Shown here one piece after another: positions 30,412-42,080 of a stretch of 64,000 bases of DNA. How positions within the stretch are numbered: position 1 is the first letter of the stretch; each line of letters begins with the position of its first letter. The notes under the pieces are model-generated. The model did no database searches and had not been told where the DNA came from. It saw only the letters and a program-made list of their open reading frames with translations. A program made the position numbers and the translations under genes. Source of the stretch: Paenibacillus_E sp964253085. Lineage in GTDB: Bacteria; Bacillota; Bacilli; Paenibacillales; NBRC-103111. The DNA is taken from contig NZ_CAXUQH020000001.1 of assembly GCF_964253085.1 (NCBI RefSeq), positions 806,001 through 870,000 of the forward strand, written 5' to 3'.

Positions 30412-30485
30412 AAAATTCCTGAGTATAGTACTTTACGTTGAAGTTTCGTATCTAGTTTTCAAGGCGCAAACAAACGCTTTGACTG

Positions 30486-30602
30486 TTTGGTGATGATGGC
30501 GGAAGGGACCCACGCGTTCCCATCTCGAACACGACCGTTAAGCCCTCCAGCGTCGATGGTACTTGAACCGCAGGGTTCTGGGAGAGTAGAACGTTGCCAA
30601 GC
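30486..30602 (+). rRNA. 5S ribosomal RNA, operon 1
   Basis: 117 nt, TTTGGTGATGATGGCGGAAG to GTTGCCAAGC, with the conserved GTTCCCATCTCGAACACGAC. It differs from copy 2 at two C/T positions; in copy 1 one helix pair becomes A-C. Confidence 0.95.
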
Positions 30603-30604
30603 AG

Positions 30605-30664
30605 ATACCTAATATAGGGATCTTTAATCGAAGATTAAAGTCTCTCTGCATGGGTATTTTTTTT
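30605..30664 (+). terminator. Terminator between 5S and tRNA cluster 1
   Basis: ATACC / GGTAT base, inner CTTTAATC / GATTAAAG, followed by eight T residues. It lies only 3 bp after 5S and before seven tRNA genes, so it should limit read-through into them. I see no strong separate promoter in the 27 bp before tRNA-Tyr. Operon 2 has no such terminator at this place. Confidence 0.85.
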
Positions 30665-30691
30665 GTCTAGTAAGATTTGATTTGCTTTTAT

Positions 30692-30773
30692 GGAGGCTTA
30701 GTGAAGTGGCTAAACACGGCAGACTGTAAATCTGCTCTCTTCGAGTTCGGTGGTTCGAATCCATCAGCCTCCA
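30692..30773 (+). tRNA. tRNA-Tyr (GTA)
   Basis: Cloverleaf with acceptor GGAGGCT / AGCCTCC, anticodon GTA in GACTGTAAATC, long variable arm (class II) and GGTTCGAATCC T-arm. CCA is not encoded. Confidence 0.95.
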
Positions 30774-30785
30774 TATACCTTATTT

Positions 30786-30859
30786 AGGGGCATAGTTTAA
30801 GGGTAGAACAAAGGTCTCCAAAACCTTTGGTGTGGGTTCAATTCCTGCTGCCCCTGCCA
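30786..30859 (+). tRNA. tRNA-Trp (CCA)
   Basis: Acceptor AGGGGCA / TGCCCCT, anticodon CCA in TCTCCAAAA, encoded 3' CCA. Confidence 0.95.
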
Positions 30860-30869
30860 ATACCATTAA

Positions 30870-30944
30870 TGGGGATTAGCCAAGCGGTAAGGCAACGGAC
30901 TTTGACTCCGTCATGCCAAGGTTCAAATCCTTGATCCCCAGCCA
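30870..30944 (+). tRNA. tRNA-Gln (TTG)
   Basis: Acceptor TGGGGAT / ATCCCCA, anticodon TTG in ACTTTGACT, encoded 3' CCA. Confidence 0.95.
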
Positions 30945-30961
30945 TTTTCTTTACAAGACAT

Positions 30962-31037
30962 GAGTCATTAGCTCAGTTGGTAGAGCACCTGACTTTTAAT
31001 CAGGGTGTCGTAGGTTCGAATCCTACATGACTCACCA
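30962..31037 (+). tRNA. tRNA-Lys (TTT), copy 1
   Basis: Acceptor GAGTCAT / ATGACTC, anticodon TTT in ACTTTTAAT, encoded 3' CCA. Identical to the copy in cluster 2. Confidence 0.96.
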
Positions 31038-31057
31038 TTTGCCTTATTTAACAGCAT

Positions 31058-31137
31058 GCGCGTATGGCGGAATTGGCAGACGCACTAGACTTAGGATCTA
31101 GCGGGCGACCGTGGGGGTTCAAGTCCCTCTACGCGCA
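31058..31137 (+). tRNA. tRNA-Leu (TAG), copy 1
   Basis: Acceptor GCGCGTA / TACGCGC, anticodon TAG in ACTTAGGAT, long variable arm. CCA is not encoded. One base in the variable arm differs from copy 2 (GGGCGACC versus GGGTGACC). Confidence 0.95.
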
Positions 31138-31143
31138 TCATCG

Positions 31144-31172
31144 TCCTCAGGTTGCTTTATGCAACTTGGGGA
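31144..31172 (+). other. Hairpin between tRNA-Leu and tRNA-Gly, cluster 1
   Basis: TCCTCAGGTTGC pairs with GCAACTTGGGGA over 12 bp (two G-U) around TTTAT. No T-run follows. A hairpin with a different sequence occupies the same place in cluster 2, suggesting a role in processing. Confidence 0.7.
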
Positions 31173-31179
31173 CCCCTAT

Positions 31180-31251
31180 GCGGAAGTGGCTCAGCGGTAG
31201 AGCATCGCCTTGCCAAGGCGAGGGTCGCGGGTTCGATCCCCGTCTTCCGCT
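31180..31251 (+). tRNA. tRNA-Gly (GCC), copy 1
   Basis: Acceptor GCGGAAG / CTTCCGC, anticodon GCC in CTTGCCAAG. CCA is not encoded here, although copy 2 does encode it. Confidence 0.95.
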
Positions 31252-31293
31252 TTTTGGCGTTAGGGTCTGTTAAAACCCTTTCTCTTTTATTTT

Positions 31294-31367
31294 CGGGACG
31301 TAGCTCAGCTTGGTAGAGCACCTGCTTTGGGAGCAGGGGGTCGCATGTTCAAATCGTGTCGTCCCGA
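31294..31367 (+). tRNA. tRNA-Pro (TGG), copy 1
   Basis: Acceptor CGGGACG / CGTCCCG, anticodon TGG in CTTTGGGAG. CCA not encoded. Confidence 0.95.
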
Positions 31368-31371
31368 TATC

Positions 31372-31413
31372 AACCACATTCTCTTATCATGCGACGAGGG
31401 AATGTGGTTTTTT
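31372..31413 (+). terminator. Terminator of tRNA cluster 1
   Basis: AACCACATTC / GAATGTGGTT with an 18-nt loop, followed by a T-rich run. Confidence 0.88.
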
Positions 31414-31571
31414 GTTTTGATTAAATTTTTATTTTTCTTTCACTAGGGTTCGCACATTTTTCTTTTACCTCGGGTTACTTAGTTACCTCGATGTAACTCA
31501 TTTTCTAACCACGCCTGTTCGAGTATACTGGAAAAGAAGTACAAGTAAGAATTCGAAGGAGGCTAAAGTAA

Positions 31572-31994
31572 GTGGGTACGAATGCGAAAATAGGCGGCGG
31601 CGGTTTTCATCACGTTGCACTGAGAGCGAATGATTTTGACGCAACAGTCAAGTTTTATACAGAAGGTTTAGGGTTTGTAGCGAAGAATAACTGGGGCGAA
31701 GGGAATAAGCGTGCGGTCCTGCTAGACTCTGGGGACGGAAATTATATGGAGGTTTTCGCTGGGGGATCAGGTGAACCACAACCAGAAGGATATTTTTTCC
31801 ATGTAGCATTCCGCAGTAATAATGTTGATGGGGCTGTCGAAGCAGCCGTTGCTGCTGGAGCTATCGTGACAGTAGAGCCAAAAGACGTAATCTTAGGCGT
31901 TAACCCGCCAACACCTGTACGTATTGCTTTTGTCAAAGGATTAAACGGTGAAATCATTGAGTTTTTCCATAGCACTGGGGAGAACCAACTATAA
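31572..31994 (+). CDS. VOC-superfamily (glyoxalase/bleomycin-resistance-like) protein
   Basis: 140-residue cytosolic protein with the paired beta-alpha-beta-beta-beta fold of the vicinal oxygen chelate family: GGFHHVALRANDFDATVKFY at the N-terminus (His metal ligand), YMEVFAGG (Glu ligand) and a second half YFFHVAFRSNNVDGAVEAAV, ending with GEIIEFF. The reaction cannot be specified; lyase, dioxygenase and resistance roles all occur in the family. GTG start after AGGAGG. It is followed 28 bp on by a thioredoxin-like gene. Confidence 0.88.
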   Translation: MGTNAKIGGGGFHHVALRANDFDATVKFYTEGLGFVAKNNWGEGNKRAVLLDSGDGNYMEVFAGGSGEPQPEGYFFHVAFRSNNVDGAVEAAVAAGAIVTVEPKDVILGVNPPTPVRIAFVKGLNGEIIEFFHSTGENQL

Positions 31995-32022
31995 TTTTTC
32001 AGGGATGAGAGGGGCATGTGAC

Positions 32023-32610
32023 GTGGCTTTTACCTTTACTTTATCGCTCGGAGATGAAGCACCTGATTTTTCATTACCAGCTACGGATGGACAAACATAC
32101 GCGTTGAAGGATTTCAGCGATGCGAAAACGCTCGTTATATTTTTCACTTGCAACCATTGCCCTTATGTAATCGGTTCTAATGAAGTAACACGCGAAACTG
32201 CCAATCGGTATAAAGAAAAGGGTGTACAGTTCGTTGGTATCAATGCCAACAGCGTGAACACCAAGCCAGAAGATTCCTTTGATCATATGGTATCGCACAT
32301 GGAGGAGCATAAATATCCATGGATATATCTGAGAGACGAAACCCAAGAAACGGCATTAGCCTATGGTGCACTAAGAACGCCGCATTTTTATGTCTTTGAT
32401 GAAAATCGCAGATTAGTTTACACGGGACGTGGCGTTGATAATCCTAAGGATGCGTCTAAAATCACAATAAATAATTTAGATATCGCTTTAGAAGAGCTTA
32501 CCTCTGGCCAAGCAATTACGTTACCGTTGACGAACCCACTTGGGTGTAATGTGAAATGGGACGGTAAGGATGCTCATTGGATGCCTGCTGATGCGTGTGA
32601 CTTGGTATAG
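32023..32610 (+). CDS. Thioredoxin-fold / peroxiredoxin-like protein with CNHCPYV motif
   Basis: 195-residue protein of the AhpC/TSA-like thioredoxin fold. LSLGDEAPDFSLPATDG opens the domain, and the active-site-like segment is FFTCNHCPYVIGSNE near residue 45, with two Cys separated by NH. LRTPHFYVFDENRRLVYTGR holds the cis-Pro. No signal peptide or membrane segment is present. The start GTG at 32023 has GAGAGGGG upstream; an in-frame ATG at 32005 is the alternative. It probably shares a transcript with the VOC gene. Members of this CxxC group are of unknown function. Confidence 0.87.
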   Translation: MAFTFTLSLGDEAPDFSLPATDGQTYALKDFSDAKTLVIFFTCNHCPYVIGSNEVTRETANRYKEKGVQFVGINANSVNTKPEDSFDHMVSHMEEHKYPWIYLRDETQETALAYGALRTPHFYVFDENRRLVYTGRGVDNPKDASKITINNLDIALEELTSGQAITLPLTNPLGCNVKWDGKDAHWMPADACDLV

Positions 32611-32648
32611 CATACTTCTGCTAGCCTACATATCTCACAAAATAGAAA

Positions 32649-32688
32649 GCAATGAGCTTCCACACCGTGGAAGTTCATTGTTTTTTGT
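32649..32688 (+). terminator. Rho-independent terminator
   Basis: GCAATGAGCTTCCAC / GTGGAAGTTCATTGT (one G-U) with an ACC loop and T6. Confidence 0.92.
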
Positions 32689-32811
32689 TTTCTACTTATT
32701 CATTGCTAGTAATAAAGTTAAAATATAGTAAAATAATAGAGTTCATCAAATCTAGTAACAGCCTCTCACTCATCAATTCATCATATAATCCCATGCCAAA
32801 GGAGACCCATA

Positions 32812-33477
32812 ATGTCCTTTACACAGCACTTAGTCCAGAAATATGAGCACGAATGGCGCCAAACTCAGCAGCATCCTTTTGTACAAGAATTAGGTCGGGG
32901 AACCCTGGACCGCAATAAATTCAGGTTCTACATGATTCAAGATTATTTATATTTAATTGATTATGCCAAATTGTTCGCCTTAGGTGCTATCAAAGCTCCA
33001 GATCTCACAACGATGAGTGAATTCTCAGCGTCATTAAGTAATATTTTGCATGAAGAAATGGGCATTCATCGTTCTTACGCAGCTCGCTTCGGAATCACTA
33101 AGGAAGAATTGGAGCAGGCAGAACCTTCACCAATTACACTCGCTTATTCGCATTATATGTTGCATGTAGCACAGAGTGGCGGATTAGCGGAATTAACAGC
33201 AGCATTGCTCCCTTGTATGTGGAGTTACTGGGAGATCGGCCGCATGCTGAAGGAGTTCCCAGGTGCAGTTGATCATCCTGACTACGGTGAATGGGTGAGA
33301 GGGTACAGCTCAGAGGAGTTCGGTAAACATGCACAATGGTGCATAAATTTAATGGATCGACTAGCCTTGGGGAAATCAGAAAGTGAATTAGCGCGATTAG
33401 AAACAATTTTTTTGAATACGACTCGCTACGAAACGTTGTTCTGGGAAATGTCGTACCAACAACAGATGTGGCTGTAA
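32812..33477 (+). CDS. tenA: Aminopyrimidine aminohydrolase (thiaminase II, TenA)
   Basis: 221-residue helical-bundle enzyme that salvages thiamin breakdown products by releasing hydroxymethyl-aminopyrimidine. Family segments: EHEWRQTQQHPFVQELGRGT, FRFYMIQDYLYL, EEMGIH, LLPCMWSYWEIG (catalytic Cys near 137), and YETLFWEM with the C-terminal catalytic Glu. AAAGGAG precedes the ATG. No thiamin-pyrophosphate riboswitch is visible in the 120 bp between the upstream terminator and the start, and no other thi genes adjoin, so it is a stand-alone salvage gene. Confidence 0.93.
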   Translation: MSFTQHLVQKYEHEWRQTQQHPFVQELGRGTLDRNKFRFYMIQDYLYLIDYAKLFALGAIKAPDLTTMSEFSASLSNILHEEMGIHRSYAARFGITKEELEQAEPSPITLAYSHYMLHVAQSGGLAELTAALLPCMWSYWEIGRMLKEFPGAVDHPDYGEWVRGYSSEEFGKHAQWCINLMDRLALGKSESELARLETIFLNTTRYETLFWEMSYQQQMWL

Positions 33478-33581
33478 TTTCCGACACAAATGCCAATGAA
33501 ACGCATTCATAAGAGCCAATAGATCGAATATACATATACGGAAATCATCAAAAGTTGGTTATCAACTGGGAGGTGTTTCGT

Positions 33582-33767
33582 ATGATTTATTGGATTTTGG
33601 CTGTGATTGTCGTGGTCGTTGGTGTGCTGGTCATCATGAGTGTAAGACGAAGTAAATCCACAGCGCCTGCTGAAGTGAAAACGCACAAGCCCTGCTCTTA
33701 CTGCAACGAGGAAATCGCTATTGATGCGCCAGTGTGCAAGTATTGTAGGGGGGTTGTAGTGAATTAA
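33582..33767 (+). CDS. Small membrane protein with zinc ribbon
   Basis: 61-residue protein: an N-terminal hydrophobic helix (MIYWILAVIVVVVGVLVIM), a short basic linker and a C-terminal CSYCNEEIAIDAPVCKYCRG, two CxxC knuckles of a zinc ribbon. The zinc part would lie in the cytosol. GGGAGGTG precedes the ATG at 33582; in-frame start upstream at 33555 would put the RBS inside. No function is known. Confidence 0.8.
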   Translation: MIYWILAVIVVVVGVLVIMSVRRSKSTAPAEVKTHKPCSYCNEEIAIDAPVCKYCRGVVVN

Positions 33768-33803
33768 GTTCATACTAGGAATTCCGGCTATAAAGGGGAA
33801 AAG

Positions 33804-33849
33804 AAAGCAACGAGTCATTCGCTACGTGCGAGCTGCTCGTTGCTTTTTT
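33804..33849 (+). terminator. Rho-independent terminator
   Basis: AAAGCAACGAG / CTCGTTGCTTT with a 21-nt loop (inner TCGC / GCGA) and T-run. Confidence 0.9.
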
Positions 33850-33858
33850 GTATTTGCG

Positions 33859-33993
33859 TTAGTCTTTCTTGTTTCGTCTGCTAGCTTCCTTAGCATCTAA
33901 CGTTCCTAGGAAATCACTCGCCGTCCTGACAATATATTGAACTTCATCAAGCCCGCGTTCCATAAGCATGCTTTTGTGAATGTCGATAATCAA
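33859..33993 (-). pseudogene. Displaced C-terminal tail of the XRE regulator (probable frameshift)
   Basis: 44 codons that read IDIHKSMLMERGLDEVQYIV and on to RTASDFLGTLDAKEASRRNK. The frame opens at a TTG that overlaps the stop codon of the XRE gene, right after a run of seven A on the coding strand. Adding one A would join both frames into one protein of about 130 residues. It is either a decayed or frameshifted C-terminus, a slippage-dependent extension, or a coupled small gene. Confidence 0.5.
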
Positions 33994-34247
33994 TTTTTTT
34001 CATGGATGCCATCTACACCGTCAAGTTTCTGAAAATTAAACAACTCGCTCGGGTCTATGTCTAACGCATTCATTAGCGTTTCCAACGTAGTCAATGAAAT
34101 GTTCCTTTGGCCTCGTTCAATATCTGATATGTGCGATTTGCTCATACCGACTTTGCCTGTTTTTTCAGCAAGCTGATCCTGTGTATATCCCTTAAGCTTT
34201 CTAATCATACGTAATCGCTCACCAACGAGCCTTAGGAAATCGGACAT
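33990..34247 (-). CDS. XRE-family helix-turn-helix regulator
   Basis: 85-residue DNA-binding protein almost entirely made of an XRE/Cro-like domain: GERLRMIRKLKGYTQDQLAE, then MSKSHISDIERGQRNISLTT and LETLMNALDIDPSELF. The ATG at 34247 is preferred, 8 nt after TTGAGG; a GTG at 34256 lies too near. The gene ends at an A7 tract beyond which a second frame continues (see the tail feature), so the native protein may be longer. A perfect palindrome covers its ribosome binding site, suggesting autorepression. Confidence 0.88.
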   Translation of the reverse strand: MSDFLRLVGERLRMIRKLKGYTQDQLAEKTGKVGMSKSHISDIERGQRNISLTTLETLMNALDIDPSELFNFQKLDGVDGIHEKN

Positions 34248-34254
34248 CTCATTC

Positions 34255-34269
34255 ACCTCAAGATGAGGT
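34255..34269. promoter_or_regulatory. Palindrome over the XRE gene's ribosome binding site
   Basis: ACCTCA-AGA-TGAGGT, a perfect 6-bp inverted repeat of the size bound by XRE/SinR-like dimers; it could also fold in the mRNA and hide the GAGG. Confidence 0.5.
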
Positions 34270-34359
34270 TATTTAATTCGGACCCAAAAAGAGATACCTT
34301 TATATGGTGATTTAATTAGAAAAATCCTGTATAAATGGTACTTCCATAAACTAAACATA

Positions 34360-34494
34360 TGAGAAAACCTATATCGAGGCAATTCAAAGATGAGCGACCG
34401 CGTTTAAATGAAAGTTTTATCGCCAAATAGAAAGAAGTTTTCGGGTACCGAAAACTTATACTTTCAATATGTGGTCAAAAAAGTTGGCGCTCTG
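34360..34494. repeat. Dispersed intergenic element, copy 1
   Basis: About 135 bp closely matching a segment at 48.9 kb. Shared blocks: GAGAAAACCTATATCGAGGC-like left end, ATTCAAAGATGAGCGACCGCGT, GTTTTATCGCCAAAT, GAAAACTTATACTTTC and a right GCGCTCTGC. Between blocks this copy carries its own hairpin, AAGTTTTCGG / CCGAAAACTT, which copy 2 lacks. AAAAC at the left pairs with GTTTT downstream. No terminal duplication or coding capacity is evident. It lies directly upstream of the HEAT-repeat gene. Confidence 0.75.
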
Positions 34495-34548
34495 CCTAAA
34501 AAAAGTGTAACATCTAACACATATAGCCACAGAAGGAGCTTGAATCAG

Positions 34549-34992
34549 TTGAATATTGAATTACACAATGAGTTACCTACCGATTTTGAAGAGTTGAAAA
34601 AAGCAGCAAACCGCACATCCAATTGGAGGGAGCGTCTTTCTGCTGTTGAAGCATTAGGTGAACATGGCGATCAACAATCGGTTCATATTCTTAAACGTCT
34701 AATGACCAATGACACCGTGTATGCGATACAGGAGACGGCTTACCGCAAGCTCAAACTTTTAGGTGAGGATGTACAACTGCCCCCTCGCAAAAAAGGCGAC
34801 TTAATTAAAGGCGTAGGTAAAATTCTGCTTCGCATCAAGAAGAGCTTACCAGAAGGTCACACGTATGAGGCTTTCAAGGAAAAGCTGCAGAAGATGAGAA
34901 GTGATGTTTATGACACTTACGAAGGTGACAAAGGCTCTGATTTCGATCAATGGCTGGAATCGACATGGTCGGGTTTATTAAATAATAAATAA
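34549..34992 (+). CDS. HEAT-repeat-like protein
   Basis: 147-residue protein of helical character. NWRERLSAVEALGEHGDQQS followed by VHILKRLMTNDTVYAIQETA and YRKLKLLG is one to two HEAT-like repeats (residues 23-75). The C-terminal half (KKGDLIKGVGKILLRIKKSL, then a charged helix) is not recognised. The TTG at 34549 has GAAGGAG 10 nt upstream; an in-frame ATG at 34408 would read through the dispersed element and is rejected. Function unknown; protein-protein interaction is likely for this fold. The small basic gene 25 bp downstream may be co-transcribed. Confidence 0.72.
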   Translation: MNIELHNELPTDFEELKKAANRTSNWRERLSAVEALGEHGDQQSVHILKRLMTNDTVYAIQETAYRKLKLLGEDVQLPPRKKGDLIKGVGKILLRIKKSLPEGHTYEAFKEKLQKMRSDVYDTYEGDKGSDFDQWLESTWSGLLNNK

Positions 34993-35017
34993 GAAGTAAC
35001 ACGTATGGAGTGAGTTT

Positions 35018-35215
35018 ATGGTTAAGGGTAAAGGTGGAACAGGTAGAGGTACTGACAGCAAAGGCTGGAACCGGTGGAAAGCAAGTGAGAACCGGGCGAA
35101 GAGTGCTCCGAAACCCTATAAGAGTAAAGGTCTGAAAGCCGCTGCAATGGCGGCTAAGGCTTCAGGTACTTCAAGTAATTCAAGTACTGCGAGTACTAAA
35201 AGCACCAAAGCTTAG
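35018..35215 (+). CDS. Small basic low-complexity protein
   Basis: 65 residues, strongly basic (many Lys, few acidic), with a GKGGTGRGTDSKGWNRWK start and a Ser/Thr/Ala/Lys-rich tail. No domain is recognised; the composition suggests a disordered nucleic-acid-binding or spore-type small protein. GGAGTGAG precedes the ATG. A palindrome TTAGCA / TGCTAA overlaps its end and a terminator follows. Confidence 0.55.
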   Translation: MVKGKGGTGRGTDSKGWNRWKASENRAKSAPKPYKSKGLKAAAMAAKASGTSSNSSTASTKSTKA

Positions 35216-35232
35216 CAAATTGCTAAGCTACG

Positions 35233-35269
35233 AACCACCTTCGGCATTTTGCTGAGGGTGGTTTGTTTG
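35233..35269 (+). terminator. Rho-independent terminator
   Basis: AACCACC / GGTGGTT with an inner TTC / GAG pairing, followed by TTGTTTGTTG. Confidence 0.75.
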
Positions 35270-35344
35270 TTGTGGAGGTTGTTTTGCATCCATCACATGA
35301 CCTGTGTAAGATAGATGTAGGATATTTTGGATGAGGTGAGAGTC

Positions 35345-36412
35345 ATGGTATTTGGGGCGCGCGTGTGGAAAACAGGCATCGCTGTTGCATTAGCTTTATA
35401 CATAAGTGCTTGGCTCGAATTCACGCCACCAGTCATCGCGGCTGTTGCGGCGATCTTTGCGATGCAGCCCTCGATTTATCGCTCATGGCGTTATTTCTTA
35501 GATCAGCTGCAAACAAATATTATTGGTGCGGCTTTCGCCCTGCTGGCGGGGATGTTTTTTTCGCAAAATGTAATTGCCATTGGCATTGTATGTATTATTG
35601 TTATCATTCTAAGTTTACGTTTGCGGATGGAAGAAACGATAGGTCTTACCTTAGTAACCGTTGTGGCTGTGATGGAGGCGTCAGGAGAGTGGCGTTTTGC
35701 CGTTAATCGACTGTTGCTTAGTTTGATCGGGATAGGATGTGCCTTCGTGGTGAATGTTCTTTTCTTCCCACCTAAGCCCAAGGAACAATTCGCTGCTCAG
35801 ATCGGATCTATCTTCAGCAAAATGTCACTCCTCCTTCGCACGGTGATATCGAATGAGATTAAGGAAACGGTGTTTCGTGAAGAGAAGGAAAGTCTTCGTA
35901 ATAGCTTAAAGTCATTGTCTGAGAAATACAGACTGATGGAGGAAGAAATTAAGAAGATGAAGGGCAGCGGCTCCAAGCGGATCCGTGAGCTCGTCGTGTA
36001 CAAGCAGAAACTGCTTGTCATGTCCAAAGGGCTTGAGGTATTGGAAGCTGTAGATGAACATTATTTTCAGGCTTCACCGAGTGCGGAAACTGATGTATGT
36101 TTTGACGATCACATGGAGAAATTGATTAAGTACCACGAGCATGTACTCTTGAAATACGATGATAAGCTCAAGGATACGAGCTCGGATAGTTTGGAGATCG
36201 AAGCGGAGAACGAACAATTTATGGTGGATCTCCTTGAACGATATAGAGAGCAACCGGGCGGTATGCTTCGCCTCTCGATTGTAGCAGCAGCTATGTATGA
36301 CTATGGTCATCAGATTGCGCGGTTGGATAAGCTTGTAGAGCATGATCATCGAGGGGAGACTGAAGAGAGGGAACCTCTTGAAATTTTGCTTAAAAGTATT
36401 CGACTCAAATAG
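35345..36412 (+). CDS. FUSC / aromatic-acid-exporter (DUF939-like) family membrane protein
   Basis: 355-residue protein. The first 150 residues carry five to six membrane helices with the family pattern KTGIAVALALYISAWLEFTP, FAMQPSIYRSW and LRMEETIGLTLVTVVAVME. Residues 165-355 are a long charged cytosolic helical region with coiled-coil character. Related proteins are proposed to export aromatic acids or other small molecules. The ATG at 35345 has GAGGTGAG 5-7 nt upstream; the TTG at 35327 is less suitable. It stands alone ahead of the second rRNA operon. Confidence 0.82.
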   Translation: MVFGARVWKTGIAVALALYISAWLEFTPPVIAAVAAIFAMQPSIYRSWRYFLDQLQTNIIGAAFALLAGMFFSQNVIAIGIVCIIVIILSLRLRMEETIGLTLVTVVAVMEASGEWRFAVNRLLLSLIGIGCAFVVNVLFFPPKPKEQFAAQIGSIFSKMSLLLRTVISNEIKETVFREEKESLRNSLKSLSEKYRLMEEEIKKMKGSGSKRIRELVVYKQKLLVMSKGLEVLEAVDEHYFQASPSAETDVCFDDHMEKLIKYHEHVLLKYDDKLKDTSSDSLEIEAENEQFMVDLLERYREQPGGMLRLSIVAAAMYDYGHQIARLDKLVEHDHRGETEEREPLEILLKSIRLK

Positions 36413-36425
36413 TTCAGATTTACGT

Positions 36426-36454
36426 TTGCTTTACGAAATGGTTTGTGTTATATT
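36426..36454 (+). promoter_or_regulatory. rrn operon 2 promoter P1
   Basis: TTGCTT, 17-bp spacer, TATATT, just after the FUSC gene. Confidence 0.55.
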
Positions 36455-36550
36455 ATGTTTCTTGCTCCGAACAGGACAAGCAGGAACAAGCACAAACCAT
36501 GGAGTCTGAACGTGTTGATCATCTTCACGAATGGATGAAATAAATAAAGC

Positions 36551-36579
36551 TTGCAAATGAAAAATCAATATGGTATATT
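36551..36579 (+). promoter_or_regulatory. rrn operon 2 promoter P2
   Basis: TTGCAA, 17-bp spacer, TATATT; from the -10 box on, the sequence is nearly identical to operon 1. The leader that follows (36580-36725) holds the boxA-like and processing-stem sequences. Confidence 0.8.
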
Positions 36580-36725
36580 ACTTCTCGCTGCTTCGGTAAC
36601 ACGGCAGTGAGCGAAAGAAATTGATCTTTGAAAACTGAACAACGAGTGAGTAAGCACAGTCGAGTAATCGACTATAAAAGAGATTGTAAAATCTCGCTAG
36701 CTTCAAATGAGCATTTCAGCTTTTC

Positions 36726-38271
<1,546 letters not shown>

Positions 38272-38466
38272 TGGAGACTCGGATCTGATAGATCCAGTCA
38301 AGTGTACCTAGTACACAAATCGCTTACTCACTCGTGTTCAGTTTTGAAAGAGCAATCTTTCAAACAACGTTGTTCCTTGAAAACTAGATAACGAAACAAA
38401 AACGTAAAGTAAGAACTTAGGTTGCTTGATCTTCGGATCTTGCAAAATCTTTAAATGTTTTTTCTA

Positions 38467-41379
<2,913 letters not shown>

Positions 41380-41453
41380 AAAATTCCTGAGTATAGTACT
41401 TTACGTTGAAGTTTCGTATCTAGTTTTCAAGGCGCAAACAAACGCTTTGACTG

Positions 41454-41570
41454 TTTGGTGATGATGGCGGAAGGGATCCACGCGTTCCCATCTCGAACAC
41501 GACCGTTAAGCCTTCCAGCGTCGATGGTACTTGAACCGCAGGGTTCTGGGAGAGTAGAACGTTGCCAAGC
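41454..41570 (+). rRNA. 5S ribosomal RNA, operon 2
   Basis: 117 nt, same as copy 1 except GGATCC / CCTTCC positions; here the helix is fully paired. It is followed directly by a tRNA cluster with only a weak hairpin (TTTCCC TTAC GGGAG) between. Confidence 0.95.
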
Positions 41571-41599
41571 AGTTTCCCTTACGGGAGCTTGATCTATGA

Positions 41600-41678
<79 letters not shown>

Positions 41679-41683
41679 GATTT

Positions 41684-41759
41684 GAGTCATTAGCTCAGTT
41701 GGTAGAGCACCTGACTTTTAATCAGGGTGTCGTAGGTTCGAATCCTACATGACTCACCA
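41684..41759 (+). tRNA. tRNA-Lys (TTT), copy 2
   Basis: Same sequence as the Lys gene in cluster 1, with encoded CCA. Confidence 0.96.
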
Positions 41760-41778
41760 TTTGCCTTATTTACAGCAT

Positions 41779-41858
41779 GCGCGTATGGCGGAATTGGCAG
41801 ACGCACTAGACTTAGGATCTAGCGGGTGACCGTGGGGGTTCAAGTCCCTCTACGCGCA
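41779..41858 (+). tRNA. tRNA-Leu (TAG), copy 2
   Basis: Same as copy 1 but for one base in the variable arm; CCA not encoded. Confidence 0.95.
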
Positions 41859-41864
41859 TCAAAC

Positions 41865-41895
41865 ATCCCCAAGTCGTATCTTACGGCTTGGGGAT
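41865..41895 (+). other. Hairpin between tRNA-Leu and tRNA-Gly, cluster 2
   Basis: ATCCCCAAGTCGTA pairs with TACGGCTTGGGGAT over 14 bp (one G-U). Position and shape are conserved with cluster 1 while most of the sequence differs. Confidence 0.7.
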
Positions 41896-41901
41896 CCCTA
41901 T

Positions 41902-41976
41902 GCGGAAGTGGCTCAGCGGTAGAGCATCGCCTTGCCAAGGCGAGGGTCGCGGGTTCGATCCCCGTCTTCCGCTCCA
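41902..41976 (+). tRNA. tRNA-Gly (GCC), copy 2
   Basis: Acceptor GCGGAAG / CTTCCGC, anticodon GCC, encoded 3' CCA. Confidence 0.95.
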
Positions 41977-41985
41977 TTTTAGTAA

Positions 41986-42062
41986 GCGCCCTTAGCTCAG
42001 CTGGATAGAGTATTTGACTACGAATCAAAAGGTCGGGAGTTCGAATCTCTCAGGGCGCGCCA
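41986..42062 (+). tRNA. tRNA-Arg (ACG)
   Basis: Acceptor GCGCCCT / AGGGCGC, anticodon ACG in ACTACGAAT, encoded CCA. This gene is absent from cluster 1. Confidence 0.95.
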
Positions 42063-42080
42063 TTTTTATCAAAATCGTAT

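Noticed and set aside
30603..31413. Repeated hairpins and tRNA spacers considered as a CRISPR-like array
   Set aside because: All repeated units are tRNA genes or terminators; there are no regular spacers or cas genes.
34453..34470. Translation ENLYFQ (tobacco etch virus protease site) in a frame before the HEAT-repeat gene
   Set aside because: It arises from GAAAACTTATACTTTCAA inside the dispersed element, upstream of the likely TTG start; a similar sequence is in copy 2. It is chance, not a vector remnant.
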